From Streptomyces cavernae (GTDB lineage: Bacteria > Actinomycetota > Actinomycetes > Streptomycetales > Streptomycetaceae), in contig NZ_RPDJ01000042.1 of assembly GCF_004023625.1 (NCBI RefSeq), positions 28,987-92,986 of the forward strand: a DNA stretch of 64,000 nt. The letters run 5' to 3'. Shown piece by piece: positions 33,465 through 42,922 of the stretch (position 1 is the first letter of the stretch; every line of letters begins with the position of its first letter). Made by a program: the position numbers and the translations under genes. Below the pieces are notes generated by a model. It ran no database searches and was not told the origin of the DNA. It was given only the letters and a program-made list of their open reading frames with translations.

Positions 33465-33922
33465 GAGGAGTTGCGTGCACTGCGGGCCAGCCACGGTGTG
33501 AGCGAGGTGTGCATGATCAGCTCTCGGTACGTCTCGTCGCCGGGCAGGGGCACGACGAGCCACTCGCCCGGAGGGAAGATCCGGCCCTTCACGTAGGCCA
33601 GTTCACCGTACAGCGAGCGGAGGAAGGCGGGAACGGAGTCCCGCGGCACGTCGTGGAACTCCACGCCTTCCACGGTGATCGCGGCGTCGTCCTCGGGGAA
33701 GAGCCGCACGGTCACCGCCGGTGTGCCGCCCAGTTCGACGAACGCCTCGTGCGGCAGTGAGCCGTCGGGGTCGGTCACGGTGAACGCCCCGGCCGCCGTG
33801 CGCCGCGACGTCTGGTCAGCGCCGATGTCCTCGGTCACGGTCACGGTGAGGCCGTACTCGTGCGCCACCTCACGGACGGCGGTTACCGCCGCCTCGGTGC
33901 TCGGCAGGTGGGCGTGGTTCAC
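33461..33922 (-). CDS. Hypothetical protein, 153 aa
   Basis: From GTG 33922 (AGGGGAG upstream): MNHAHLPSTEAAVTAVREVAHEYGL, then FTVTDPDGSLPHEAFVELGGTPAVTVRLFPEDDAAITVEG, and PPGEWLVVPLPGDETYRELIMHTSLTPWLAR at the end. An alpha/beta fold is likely; no known domain recognised. It is convergent with the SDR gene. Confidence 0.65.
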   Translation of the reverse strand: MNHAHLPSTEAAVTAVREVAHEYGLTVTVTEDIGADQTSRRTAAGAFTVTDPDGSLPHEAFVELGGTPAVTVRLFPEDDAAITVEGVEFHDVPRDSVPAFLRSLYGELAYVKGRIFPPGEWLVVPLPGDETYRELIMHTSLTPWLARSARNSS

Positions 33923-34580
33923 GATCACTCCCCTGTCGTTCGTCGTGGACGACGTCGGGCCAACCCTAGTACCGCAGTCACCCCAACTCGCATGACTGCG
34001 CTGGTTCGTGAGACATGAACGCGCTCGGCCGGGGCAACCGGAACCGAGGGACGTGAGACGGGGAAGTCCGCCGACGGCCGGCATGCCGCCCTGCGCCGCG
34101 CAACCGTGCCGGTGTCACTCCCGGGCAACCAGGCGACGGCCGGCCGTCGGCTCGACCCCGGCTCAATCATTGCACAGTGCAAACGTGAGCGCCAGTCGTT
34201 CGAATCAACCGGCGGACGAGTTGATCGACGGACGAGTTGATCGGCAGACGTCTTGATCGGCCGGGTGGCCGGGTGGCCGGGTGGCCGGGTCTCTGGATGG
34301 CCGGGTGGCCGGTTGGGGTGGAGAGCCGGACGGGTCCGAGGAGTGCGGTGCGGGTGCGCCGATGAGCCGGAGAGCCGGATGGGTCCGAGGAATTCGGCCG
34401 CGTCGCAGCCGGGATGTGCGGGATCGTGCGGGCGGCAGGGGCGGCAGGGGCGGCAGGGGCGGCAGGGGCGGCAGGGGCGGCGCCGGAGGCGGCCGCGGTG
34501 GCCGGCCGCCTCTCCCTCGGACCTGTTCGGGAAGGACGCGTCCGGGGAAGACGCGTCCGGGAAGGTTGCTGACCCGGTTC
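33923..34580. other. Gene-free stretch with palindrome and minisatellites
   Basis: About 658 bp. It holds a perfect 13-bp palindrome (34170-34182), GACGAGTTGATCG repeats at 34207-34258, GGTGGCCGG repeats at 34262-34320 and seven GGGGCGGCA units at 34430-34485. A short frame from GTG 34185 (MSASRSNQPADELI) follows the palindrome but lasts only 23 codons. No credible gene. Confidence 0.55.
34170..34182. promoter_or_regulatory. Perfect palindrome TTGCACAGTGCAA
   Basis: The arms TTGCAC and GTGCAA flank a single A. The shape suits a dimeric repressor operator. No gene start with a good ribosome site follows closely. Confidence 0.4.
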
Positions 34581-35291
34581 CTACTTGGGGGCCACGGCCT
34601 TCTCGATCTCCGCGAAGGTCGAGGCGTCGACGAGGCCGGTGTCCTCCAGGACCTCCATGTGGTCCATGACGGTCTGGTTGGCCTGGCGGGCGTGTCGGCG
34701 GATGAGGTCGTTCTGCGTCGCGGCCCGCACCTCACCGATCGTCGCGAAGATCTTGCCGTGCGTGGAGCGCAGGATATTGGCGAAGAGCTTGTCGAACTCC
34801 TCGCCCTTGGCGGCCTCCAACTGCCTGACGAAGCCCTGCTGTTCCTCGGTGGCCTCATTGGGGAGCTTGACGCCGAGGATGCGGGCGTCCTCGCGAACCA
34901 GCTGGTCGAGCTTGCTGTGCCCGTCGAGCAGATGGTCCCCGGCGCGCTTGACGGCCTCGCTGGAGCCGTTCGTCTGCGCGAGCCGCCCGGCGGGGATCTC
35001 CCACAGTCCGGCCTGCCGCACCTTGATCAGGAAGGTACGGTCCACCTCCGTGACCGGCAGCTCCGCCGGGCCGCTCGTGCCACCTGAGGCGGTCTGGCCC
35101 GCCGTACCGGATCCGGCGACATGACCGGTCCCGTGCTGTGTCTGACCCGCGGTCGTCTGGCTGGCTGCGGCTTCGTCGTCGCCTGCCCGGACGGCGATGA
35201 CGACGGCGGCCACGACCGCGCAGAGGACGGCGATGATCGCGTAAGTCCGCGTCGAGGACTGTGACCCCGCCGCATGTCGGTTCGAGTTCAT
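34581..35291 (-). CDS. DUF4142 (ferritin-like) membrane-anchored protein
   Basis: The 236-aa product has an N-terminal membrane segment at about 17-34, a Gly/Thr/Ser linker, and the DUF4142 domain from about 80: DRTFLIKVRQAGLWEIPAGRLA, then HLLDGHSKLDQLVREDARILGV and ILRSTHGKIFATIGEVRAATQNDLIRR. Family function is unclear; the fold is ferritin-like. ATG 35291 is preceded by GGGAGA. It diverges from the MarR gene. Confidence 0.85.
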   Translation of the reverse strand: MNSNRHAAGSQSSTRTYAIIAVLCAVVAAVVIAVRAGDDEAAASQTTAGQTQHGTGHVAGSGTAGQTASGGTSGPAELPVTEVDRTFLIKVRQAGLWEIPAGRLAQTNGSSEAVKRAGDHLLDGHSKLDQLVREDARILGVKLPNEATEEQQGFVRQLEAAKGEEFDKLFANILRSTHGKIFATIGEVRAATQNDLIRRHARQANQTVMDHMEVLEDTGLVDASTFAEIEKAVAPK

Positions 35292-35588
35292 GAATGGTCT
35301 CCCGGTTCCGCGTAGAGAGTGATTCCTCCAGGGGGTTGGGAGTGGACACCTGTTGCGGCTGGCACGGCACGCAGCATGAGGTACGCGTGAGACGGCCGGA
35401 ATGTTCAAGGAAGGGTCAAGAACCGTGTCGCGTTCCGCCCGCTTCGGGTGACGGCTCCGTGCTCGGCGGACATGGGCCGCGGCCTCGACTTTCCGTCCTG
35501 CCTCGGCCGTGCCGCAACGGTCATGCGGAACGAAAACCTGTTCCCACCGAGGGACGGGGTGGCGACCCCGGCACGATAGAAAGGACGC

Positions 35589-36164
35589 ATGCCAGGACGC
35601 ACGCCGCAGCACGATAACCCCGCGAGGGCCATGGACACGGGGGCCATGGGCACGCGGGCCATGGACGACGTCGATGTGGTCACGCGGGCGGTGCTGACCG
35701 CGTCCCGGCTGCTCGTTGCCGTCTCTGCCCGGTCCCTCGCCGCGGTCGAGGAAGGGGTGACGCTTCCGCAGTTCCGGATGCTCGTGGTGCTCTCCACCCG
35801 CGGTGCCACCAAGCTGGTCACCCTCGCGGATCTGCTCCAGGTGGCCCCGTCCACGGCGATGCGCATGGTCGACCGGCTGATCGCGGCCGGGCTCGCCGAC
35901 CGGCAGACCAACCCCGACAACCGTCGCGAGACCCTGTTGCGGCTCACCGAGGAGGGGCGGCGCACCGTGGAGCACGTCACCGCCCGACGCCGCGCCGAGA
36001 TCGCCGAGATCGTCGAGCGGCTCACCCCCGGACAGCGTGCGGCGCTCATCGAGGCGCTCACCGCATTCAACGAGGCAGGCGCGGAGCCGCCCGCCCCGGC
36101 GGCGGACGACCCGGAGGTGTATCCCCTGGGCTGGGTGGACTCCGTGGCGGCGCGGGACGCCTGA
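35589..36164 (+). CDS. MarR family transcriptional regulator
   Basis: The 191-aa product has the wHTH at about 60-130: LPQFRMLVVLSTRGATKLVTLADLLQVAPSTAMRMVDRLIAAGL, then DRQTNPDNRRETLLRLTEEG as the wing. ATG 35589 follows AAAGGA. The first 30 codons contain GCCATGG-rich repeats with several in-frame ATGs, so the start could be 15-24 codons later. Confidence 0.85.
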   Translation: MPGRTPQHDNPARAMDTGAMGTRAMDDVDVVTRAVLTASRLLVAVSARSLAAVEEGVTLPQFRMLVVLSTRGATKLVTLADLLQVAPSTAMRMVDRLIAAGLADRQTNPDNRRETLLRLTEEGRRTVEHVTARRRAEIAEIVERLTPGQRAALIEALTAFNEAGAEPPAPAADDPEVYPLGWVDSVAARDA

Positions 36165-36721
36165 GCGCGAAGCCTGGTGGGTGCGGGGCGCCTGGCCCCG
36201 AAGCCTGGTGGGGTGCCTGAGCGCGAAGCCCGGTGGGGGTGCGGGGTGTCTTGCCCGGTGGTTGTCGCCGCTGCGCTCGCAGGTCACCGCCCCCGGTGCC
36301 AGACTTACCACGTGGCCGTCTTGTCACTCCCAGACGGTACGTACCAGGCACGCCGCGTCCGGCGCCTGCACCGCGGCTGTCTGCCTTCCGCCGGGCTTCC
36401 GCCTGTCATGACGTGTGGCATGGCCAGGAGGCAGGGTCTCGTCGCGCGCGATGGGGGAGACAGCGGAGCCGGAACGCTCCGATCGGGCGCCGAGCCCGTC
36501 GGGGCACTGGGCACCGCCCGCCACACCGACGTCCGACGACGGCCGGCCGCGACTCATCTCGCGCGAAGGTCGGAGCCTGCTCCTGTGCCTCCGCCTCCGA
36601 CTGCCCCCGTGCCTCCGCCTGCGGTTGCAGCTGTGTGTCCGGCCGAGTTCAACCAGCTCCCGAGGCTCCCCAAACTCACCAGGCTCCGCCGGCTCACGGA
36701 GCTCGCGAAAGGTCTCTCCTG
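36165..36721. other. Gene-free leader of ABC operon with short repeats
   Basis: About 557 bp. GCGAAGCCTGGTGGG-type units alternate with GTGCGGGG(C/T)G at 36170-36260, and CCTCCGCCTCC runs lie at 36580-36620. No gene recognised. The promoter of the sugar importer is probably here. Confidence 0.45.
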
Positions 36722-37819
36722 ATGATGCCCTTGAAGCGATGTACTCGGGGTGCTGCCATAGCCGTGGCCGCGGTGTCGATGGCCGCTGGTCTGACCGCCT
36801 GTGGAGGGGGCGGCGGAAGTGGCGACGACCAGGAGGGCACGGAGATCGGCCTGCTGTTGCCGGACTCCACCACGGCCCGCTGGGAGACGTACGACGTGCC
36901 CCTGCTCAAGAAGGAGATCAAGGAGCGCTGCGGTGACTGCACGGTCGTGCACGCCAATGCCAAGGGCGACGTGGCGACCCAGCGGCAACAGGTGGACTCC
37001 ATGATCACCGAGGGCGTAGACGCGATGGTGCTCGTGGCCGTGGACGCCAGATCGCTCGGAGCCGCGGTCCGGAAGGCGGACCAGGCGGGCATCCCGGTGA
37101 TCGCCTACGACCGCCTCGCCGAGGGGCCCATCTCCGGCTTCGTCACGTTCGACGCTGAGGAGGTCGGGCGGCTCCAGGGCAGGGCTCTGCTGGAGGCCCT
37201 GGGCGACAGGGCGGACGGCGGCCAGATCGTCGTGATGAACGGCGACCCCAGCGACCCCAACTCGATCTCGTTCAAGAAGGGCGCGCTGTCCGTGCTCAGT
37301 GACAGGGTCAAGATCGGCAAGATGTACGACACGCCCTTGTGGCGGGCCGAGGTCGCCAACAAGAACATGTCGGGAGCCATCTCCGCGCTCGGCGCCGACA
37401 CCATCGACGGGGTCTACGCCGCCAACGACGGCCTGGCCGCCGGCAGCATCTCCGCCCTCAAGGCGAACAAGGTCACCCCGCTTCCTCCGGTCACCGGCCA
37501 GGACGCCGAACTCGGTGCCCTGCGACGCATCGTCGGCGGCGACCAGCACATGACCGTCTACAAGCCCTTCGGACCCGAGGCCTCCGCGGGCGCCGCCATG
37601 GCCGTGGCCGCGGCTCGCGGGGAGAACCTCGACGAGATCGCCACGGACGAGGTACGCACCAGCGACGGGAAGGAGGTCCCGGCCGTCCTGCTCACCCCGG
37701 TGTCCGTGACGGTCGGCAACATCAGGGACACCTTGGTGAAGGACGGCGTGTACACGATTCAGCAGATCTGCACCCCGCAACTCAGAGCGGCCTGCGACAG
37801 GGTCGGCCTGACGGCCTGA
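36722..37819 (+). CDS. Sugar ABC transporter substrate-binding lipoprotein (XylF-like)
   Basis: The 365-aa precursor has a lipobox LTAC at 24-27, so Cys27 should be lipidated. The periplasmic-binding-protein type 1 fold is seen in IGLLLPDSTTARW, VDAMVLVAVDARSLGAAVRKA, GIPVIAYDRL, IDGVYAANDGLAAGSISAL and TVYKPFGPEA. The type matches xylose-binding proteins, so xylose or a related pentose is likely. ATG 36722 follows GAAAGG; ATG 36725 is equally placed. First gene of the importer operon. Confidence 0.9.
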   Translation: MMPLKRCTRGAAIAVAAVSMAAGLTACGGGGGSGDDQEGTEIGLLLPDSTTARWETYDVPLLKKEIKERCGDCTVVHANAKGDVATQRQQVDSMITEGVDAMVLVAVDARSLGAAVRKADQAGIPVIAYDRLAEGPISGFVTFDAEEVGRLQGRALLEALGDRADGGQIVVMNGDPSDPNSISFKKGALSVLSDRVKIGKMYDTPLWRAEVANKNMSGAISALGADTIDGVYAANDGLAAGSISALKANKVTPLPPVTGQDAELGALRRIVGGDQHMTVYKPFGPEASAGAAMAVAAARGENLDEIATDEVRTSDGKEVPAVLLTPVSVTVGNIRDTLVKDGVYTIQQICTPQLRAACDRVGLTA

Positions 37820-37854
37820 CCGGAGGATGACCGGAGGCACCGCCGGCCGGACAC

Positions 37855-38062
37855 ATCGGACAGCCCGGAGGACCGGACACTCCCGCAGACCGGACAGCCG
37901 GACGCAACGCCAGACCACAAACCGGACAGCCGGACGCACACCAGGCCGGGCAGACCGGAAGCCCGGCGACCGGAAGCCCGGCGACCGGAAGCCCGGCAAC
38001 CGGACAGCCCGGCAACCGGACAGCCCGGTGACCGGACAGCCCGGTGACCGGACAGCCGGACG
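37855..38062 (+). repeat. Minisatellite inside ABC operon
   Basis: Repeats of CGGAAGCCCGGCGAC, CGGACAGCCCGGCAAC and CGGACAGCCCGGTGAC follow each other, preceded by looser CCGGACA units. The array fills most of the 269-bp spacer between the binding-protein and ATPase genes and would form a GC-rich structured RNA. Confidence 0.85.
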
Positions 38063-38088
38063 GCAGCTGATGGGAAGGAGATGGTCCC

Positions 38089-38862
38089 GTGCGGGCTCCA
38101 CCCCTGCTGGCACTGCGCGGTGTGTCCAAGCGCTTCGGCGTCGTCCAGGTTCTCGAGGACATCGAGCTGGAGGTGCGCGCCGGTGAGGTCGTCGCGCTGC
38201 TCGGTGACAACGGGGCCGGCAAGTCCACCCTGGTCAAGGTGGTCTCGGGCGTCACCCCGGCGGACAAGGGGGTCATCGAGTGGGAGGGCCGGGCCGTCCA
38301 GATCAAGCGCCCCCACGACGCCCGGGACCTCGGTATCGCGACCGTCTACCAGGACCTCGCGCTGTGCGGGACCCTCGACGTCGTCGGCAACCTGTTCCTC
38401 GGCCGGGAGATCCGCAGATACGGGTTCCTCGACGAGGTGGAGATGGAACGCCGCACACGAGCCCTGCTGGAACGACTGGCGGCGGGCGTCCCCGATCTGC
38501 GGGCCCCCGTCGTCTCCCTGTCCACCGGGCAACGGCAGACGGTCGCCATCGCCCGCTCGCTCCTCGGCAACCCGAGGGTCCTCCTCCTTGACGAACCGAC
38601 CGCCTCCCTGGGACTCCAGCAGACCAGTGAAGTCCTGGACCTGGTCGACCAGCTGCGCGACCGCGGTCTCGGGGTGCTGCTCATCAGCCACAACATGGGC
38701 GACGTCAAAGCCCTCGCGGACTCGGCCGCCGTGCTGCGGCTGGGCCGCAACAACGGCTTCTTCGACGTGAACACCGCCGCGCAGGAACAGATCATCTCCT
38801 CCATCACCGGCGCCACGGAAAACGTGCCCCGCCGTATGGCCTCTCGGGGGGACGAGTGGTGA
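38089..38862 (+). CDS. Sugar ABC transporter ATPase, single-domain
   Basis: The 257-aa product has Walker A GDNGAGKST at 39-47, Q-loop YQD, signature LSTGQ at 144-148 (LSGGQ variant), Walker B VLLLDE ending at Glu169, and a switch histidine in LISHNM. Carbohydrate ATPases of the XylG/RbsA class usually carry two fused ATPase halves of about 500 aa; this is a single half that must act as a homodimer. GTG 38089 has GGAAGGAG upstream. Confidence 0.9.
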   Translation: MRAPPLLALRGVSKRFGVVQVLEDIELEVRAGEVVALLGDNGAGKSTLVKVVSGVTPADKGVIEWEGRAVQIKRPHDARDLGIATVYQDLALCGTLDVVGNLFLGREIRRYGFLDEVEMERRTRALLERLAAGVPDLRAPVVSLSTGQRQTVAIARSLLGNPRVLLLDEPTASLGLQQTSEVLDLVDQLRDRGLGVLLISHNMGDVKALADSAAVLRLGRNNGFFDVNTAAQEQIISSITGATENVPRRMASRGDEW

Positions 38863-38876
38863 AAGGGGTGCACAGA

Positions 38877-40139
38877 ATGGCGGACAAGACGCGGGAGGGC
38901 CTCGCCGCATCGACCACCGGGCCCCGCCAGCCGCAGCGCGGGCGGGCAGTGGCCCATGCCGTGGAGGGCTGGGCCACCGAGTTCCGGCGCAGGCTGAGAG
39001 CCGGGGAACTGGGCTCGCTACCGGTCGTCATGGTCCTCATCGCCGTCTGGATCACCTTCCAGATCCTCAACGAAAACTTCCTCTCACCACGGAACCTGTC
39101 CAACATCAGCGTCGACATCGTCGGTACTGGGCTGATCGCGGTCGGCATCGTCTTCGTGCTGCTGATCGGCGAGATCGACCTGTCGGTCGGTTCGGTCAGC
39201 GGTCTCGCGGCGGCGGTGTTCGCCGTACTGAACGTGAACAACGGCGTGCCGGAATGGCTCGCCGTCATCGTGGCGGTGCTCGCGGGCACCGCGGTCGGGG
39301 CCGTCCAGGGCTTTTCCTTCGCCAGGACCCGCGTGCCCGCGTTCGTGGTCACGCTCGCGGGGCTGCTGACCTGGAACGGCCTCATGCTCTACATCCTGGG
39401 TACCAGCGGCACCATCAACATCGACGAGGACGGCCTCCTGGCCAAGCTGACCACCTACTACTTCACCAACGACGCCGCCGCCTACGGTCTGGCGGCGATC
39501 GGCGCGGCCCTGGTCTTCCTGGTGTCTTACCAGGACATGCGGCGCCGCGAGACCGTCGGCATGCCGCACCGCTCCCTCCTGCAGATCGGGGTGCGGGCGG
39601 GAGCGCTCGCGGTGGTCGCGTTCGCCGCCGCGTATGTGCTCAACCAGTTCCAGGGCCTGCCGCTGGCCCTCCTGATCTTCCTCGTGGTGGTGGCCGGGCT
39701 GGACATCGTGCTGCGCCGCACTCACTACGGCAGGCAGGTCTACGCGCTCGGCGGCGGAGTCGAGGCGGCCCGCCGAGCCAGCCTCAGGGTGGTGCGGGTG
39801 CAGACCGCCGTCCTCGCGATCTCAGGCACGATGGCCGCGATCGGAGGCCTGTTCCTCGCCTCGCGCATCACTTCGGTGAGCCAGGCCTCGGGCTCGGGCG
39901 TCCTGCTGCTGAACGCCATCGCCGCGGCGGTCATCGGCGGCACCAGCCTGTTCGGGGGGCGCGGTACGACCTGGTCAGCGGTCCTGGGCATCCTGGTCAT
40001 CGAGTCCGTGGCCTCGGGCATGGCGACCACGGACACCCCGGTCGCCCTCCAGTTCATGATCACGGGCGGGGTACTGTTCGCCGCCGTGGTCATCGACTCC
40101 CTCTCCCGCCGTACCCAGGAGGCCCATGGCCGGGCTTGA
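38877..40139 (+). CDS. Sugar ABC transporter permease (XylH-like)
   Basis: The 420-aa polytopic protein has about ten membrane segments. Family blocks are GIVFVLLIGEIDLSVGSVSGL, RVPAFVVTLAGLLTWNG and AIAAAVIGGTSLFGGRGTTW. It forms the channel for the importer. ATG 38877 is eight bases after GAAAGGGG; GTG 38856, overlapping the ATPase stop, is an alternative. Confidence 0.9.
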   Translation: MADKTREGLAASTTGPRQPQRGRAVAHAVEGWATEFRRRLRAGELGSLPVVMVLIAVWITFQILNENFLSPRNLSNISVDIVGTGLIAVGIVFVLLIGEIDLSVGSVSGLAAAVFAVLNVNNGVPEWLAVIVAVLAGTAVGAVQGFSFARTRVPAFVVTLAGLLTWNGLMLYILGTSGTINIDEDGLLAKLTTYYFTNDAAAYGLAAIGAALVFLVSYQDMRRRETVGMPHRSLLQIGVRAGALAVVAFAAAYVLNQFQGLPLALLIFLVVVAGLDIVLRRTHYGRQVYALGGGVEAARRASLRVVRVQTAVLAISGTMAAIGGLFLASRITSVSQASGSGVLLLNAIAAAVIGGTSLFGGRGTTWSAVLGILVIESVASGMATTDTPVALQFMITGGVLFAAVVIDSLSRRTQEAHGRA

Positions 40140-40294
40140 CGATGCCGGCCGCCTGCGCAGCTCCCGCGCCCGCGCCCCTAACGGGTCGAGTGCTCGCCGC
40201 CCGATTGCTCACTCGCACTCGCCTTCCGACCGGGCGCTCGCCTCCCGACCGGGCGCTCGCCTCCCGCACAGTGGTCCCCGACTGATGCGCAGGG

Positions 40295-41782
40295 TCAGTC
40301 GTCGAGCGTCCGGTAGACGGTGGTCCAGAGATCCTGGTGGAGCCGGGGGGTGTCCGCGGAGTCCATGGCCGTCTGCGTCAGCAGAATCCCGGTGAGCCGT
40401 TCCGCCGGGTCGGAGTACGCGGTCGTGCCCAGGCCGCCATCCCACCCGAACTGCCCCACGGACGCGAGGTCACGGCGATGGGTGCGCACTGCCATGCCGA
40501 AGCCGTAGCCGCCGTGCCGTCCGAAGAGGTCACCGAACTGGTCCTTCTCGACCTTCTGCTCCGGCGTCAGGTGGTCCATGGTCATCAGCTCGACCGAGGC
40601 GCGGGAGAGGATGCGCTCGCCTCCGTGGCTCCCCTTGTTCAGCAGCATCCGGTGGAACGCGTGGTAGTCATCGACGGTGGAGACCAGACCGTCACCACCG
40701 GCCTCGAACACCGGCGGCCGGCTGTACTTTCCGCCGACGGCCTCGTCCCAGGTCGTGAGCTCGCCGGTCTCCGGGTCGTGGGCAAAGCTGGTGGGCAGCC
40801 GGTGGATCCGGTCGGCGGGCACGTGGAAGCCGGTGTCCATCATCCCCAGGGGCTCGAACAGCCGCTCGCGCAGGAACTCCCCGAAGGACCGGCCCGCGAC
40901 CCTCGAGACCAGGACCCCGAGCACGTCGGAGCCGACGTGGTACTGCCACCGTTCACCGGGTTGGTACATCAGCGGAAGGGCGCCCAGCTGCTTGATCCAT
41001 TCGTCCTGCCCGACCGTCGGCCAGTTGGCGGTTCCGTCACCGATGACGCCCCGCTCCCGGACGGCGACCTGGATCGGGTACGTGTCAGGCGGAGCGGGCA
41101 CCAGACCGAAACCGAAGGTCAGGGTCAGCAGATCCCGCGCGGTGATCGAGCGCCGGGCGGGCACGGTGTCGTCCAACGGGGCGTCGATCCGTGCCAGCAC
41201 CCGCCGGTTCGCGAGCTCGGGCAGCCAGGTCTCGACCGGGTCGTCCAGTCGCAGCCGGCACTCCTCGACCAGGATCATCACCGCCGCGGCGGTGACCGGC
41301 TTGGTCAGTGAGGCCATGCGGAAGAGGGTGTCCCGACGCATCGGCACACCACCCACGAGACCGCCCGCCTCGCCACCGGACCCACCGCCGCCCAGCGATC
41401 CGCCCCCGTCCAGCGATCCGCCCCCCGATCCACCATGGAGTCCGCCGCCCGATCCGCCGCCCGATCCGACGTCCGATCCGACGTCCGATCCGACGTCCGA
41501 TCCGACGTCCGACGGGCCATCCGATCGAGCATCCGATCGACGAGTCGACCGCCGGGCCGATCGATGAGCCGCGTGCAGGGTGCCCAACGCCTCGACGTGC
41601 ACCTGGTCGCCCCTGCCGACCAGGGCGACCAGTCCGGGAACCGCCCCGGACTCGACGTAACGGGCAAGCACCTCGCGCATCCGGCGCAGCCCCGCTTCCG
41701 AAAGCCCACCGTCCGCGCCACCGCTCAGAGCCCAGTTCCCCCGCCCGTCCCAGCTCACGGTTTGTTTGATGGCCTGTGACAT
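40295..41782 (-). CDS. Serine hydrolase, beta-lactamase/esterase (class C-like)
   Basis: The 495-aa product has SLTK at 158-161 (catalytic Ser158), the conserved WQYHVGSDVLGVLVSRVAG block supplying the active-site Tyr, and a C-terminal GQFGWDGGLGTTAYSD in the KTG position. Proteins of this group are esterases or peptidases more often than lactamases. Residues about 70-145, between the first strand and the active serine, are a low-complexity insert of SDVG and GGGS repeats not found in the family core. No signal peptide, so probably cytoplasmic. ATG 41782 follows AAGGGGG. Divergent from the LysR gene. Confidence 0.85.
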   Translation of the reverse strand: MSQAIKQTVSWDGRGNWALSGGADGGLSEAGLRRMREVLARYVESGAVPGLVALVGRGDQVHVEALGTLHAAHRSARRSTRRSDARSDGPSDVGSDVGSDVGSDVGSGGGSGGGLHGGSGGGSLDGGGSLGGGGSGGEAGGLVGGVPMRRDTLFRMASLTKPVTAAAVMILVEECRLRLDDPVETWLPELANRRVLARIDAPLDDTVPARRSITARDLLTLTFGFGLVPAPPDTYPIQVAVRERGVIGDGTANWPTVGQDEWIKQLGALPLMYQPGERWQYHVGSDVLGVLVSRVAGRSFGEFLRERLFEPLGMMDTGFHVPADRIHRLPTSFAHDPETGELTTWDEAVGGKYSRPPVFEAGGDGLVSTVDDYHAFHRMLLNKGSHGGERILSRASVELMTMDHLTPEQKVEKDQFGDLFGRHGGYGFGMAVRTHRRDLASVGQFGWDGGLGTTAYSDPAERLTGILLTQTAMDSADTPRLHQDLWTTVYRTLDD

Positions 41783-41879
41783 GCCGCCCCCTTGTGTTTA
41801 CTTTGGTCGCCGAGTGATCGTCCGGCCTGCCCTTCAGCATTTCGCCTGGCCGGAGGGGGAACAACGGGAGATCACGAAT

Positions 41880-41895
41880 GGCCGGATAACCGGCC
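41880..41895. promoter_or_regulatory. Palindrome GGCCGG-ATAA-CCGGCC
   Basis: Perfect 6-bp arms in the 157-bp divergent spacer, 45 bp before the LysR start. It may be an operator or a small stem in the leader. LysR sites usually read T-N11-A, which this is not exactly. Confidence 0.4.
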
Positions 41896-41939
41896 GCTTA
41901 TGGATCGTGGTGCGCGGTCATGGCACCGAGGGGGACGGG

Positions 41940-42839
41940 ATGGGACGGGTGGAGCTGAGGGACATCGAGATCTTCCTGACGCTTGCGGAAGAACTTCATT
42001 TCGGCAGGACGGCCCAACGGCTGCACGTGTCGCAGGCCAGGGTCAGCCAGGCCCTCAAGAAGCAGGAACGAGGCGTCGGGGCGCGGCTGTTCGAGCGCAA
42101 CAGCCGGAACGTGCGGCTGACCCCGCTGGGCGAGCAACTGCGCGCGGACCTGCTGCCGGTCTACCAGGGGCTACAGGAGAGCGTGGAGCGGGCCAGGCTC
42201 GCCGCGCGGGGCACGACCGAGGTATTACGCGTGGGCATGCTGCCCAGCAACGCCCACGATCTACGGCCCTACTGGGAGGCGTTTCGCGCCCGCCACCCGC
42301 AGTGGGCCCTGCGCATACGGCACAACCCGTTCGTCGACGCGTTCGGCCCGCTGCGGCGGGGAGAGATCGACGTCCTGGTCGCCTGGCTGCCCGTCGAGGA
42401 GCCCGACCTGACGGTGGGGCCGGTCATCTACACCGAGCACGCGGTGGCGCTCGTCGCCCATGACCACGAACTGGCCGTCCGGCCGTCGGTCTCCCTGGAG
42501 ATCTTCGGCGACTTCGGCATTCCGCAGGGCCCGGCCGGACCCGATTACTGGGCGGACGCCTTCACGCCCTTCCAAACACCCAGCGGCCGCCCGATCGAAC
42601 GCCACAGCCCGGTCATCAGGAGCCTGGACGACATCTTCACCCAGGTCGGCGCCGGGGAGGCCATCCACAGCCTGGGCGCCCACGTCACCCGCTACCACGC
42701 CCGCCCCGACATCGTCTATCTGCCCATTCACGACTGGCCGGGTCTGCGCTGGGGCCTGGTCTGGCGCAGCGACACCGAGTTCGCCCCCGTCCGGGCACTC
42801 GCACAGGTCGTGGGGGACCTGGGTACGGCGAGGCACTGA
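41940..42839 (+). CDS. LysR family transcriptional regulator
   Basis: The 299-aa product has the wHTH RDIEIFLTLAEELHFGRTAQRLHVSQARVSQALKKQE at 7-43, then an effector domain from about 95. ATG 41940 follows GAGGGGGAC. As LysR genes usually control the divergent neighbour, the serine hydrolase is the likely target. Confidence 0.9.
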   Translation: MGRVELRDIEIFLTLAEELHFGRTAQRLHVSQARVSQALKKQERGVGARLFERNSRNVRLTPLGEQLRADLLPVYQGLQESVERARLAARGTTEVLRVGMLPSNAHDLRPYWEAFRARHPQWALRIRHNPFVDAFGPLRRGEIDVLVAWLPVEEPDLTVGPVIYTEHAVALVAHDHELAVRPSVSLEIFGDFGIPQGPAGPDYWADAFTPFQTPSGRPIERHSPVIRSLDDIFTQVGAGEAIHSLGAHVTRYHARPDIVYLPIHDWPGLRWGLVWRSDTEFAPVRALAQVVGDLGTARH

Positions 42840-42922
42840 GAGCGAAGCGTGGACCGCTCCCCGTTTGGGTGCTAGCGTCTGAATGTGAAACGGGGAGTAG
42901 TCCCCAGTAATTTCCCATTGAT

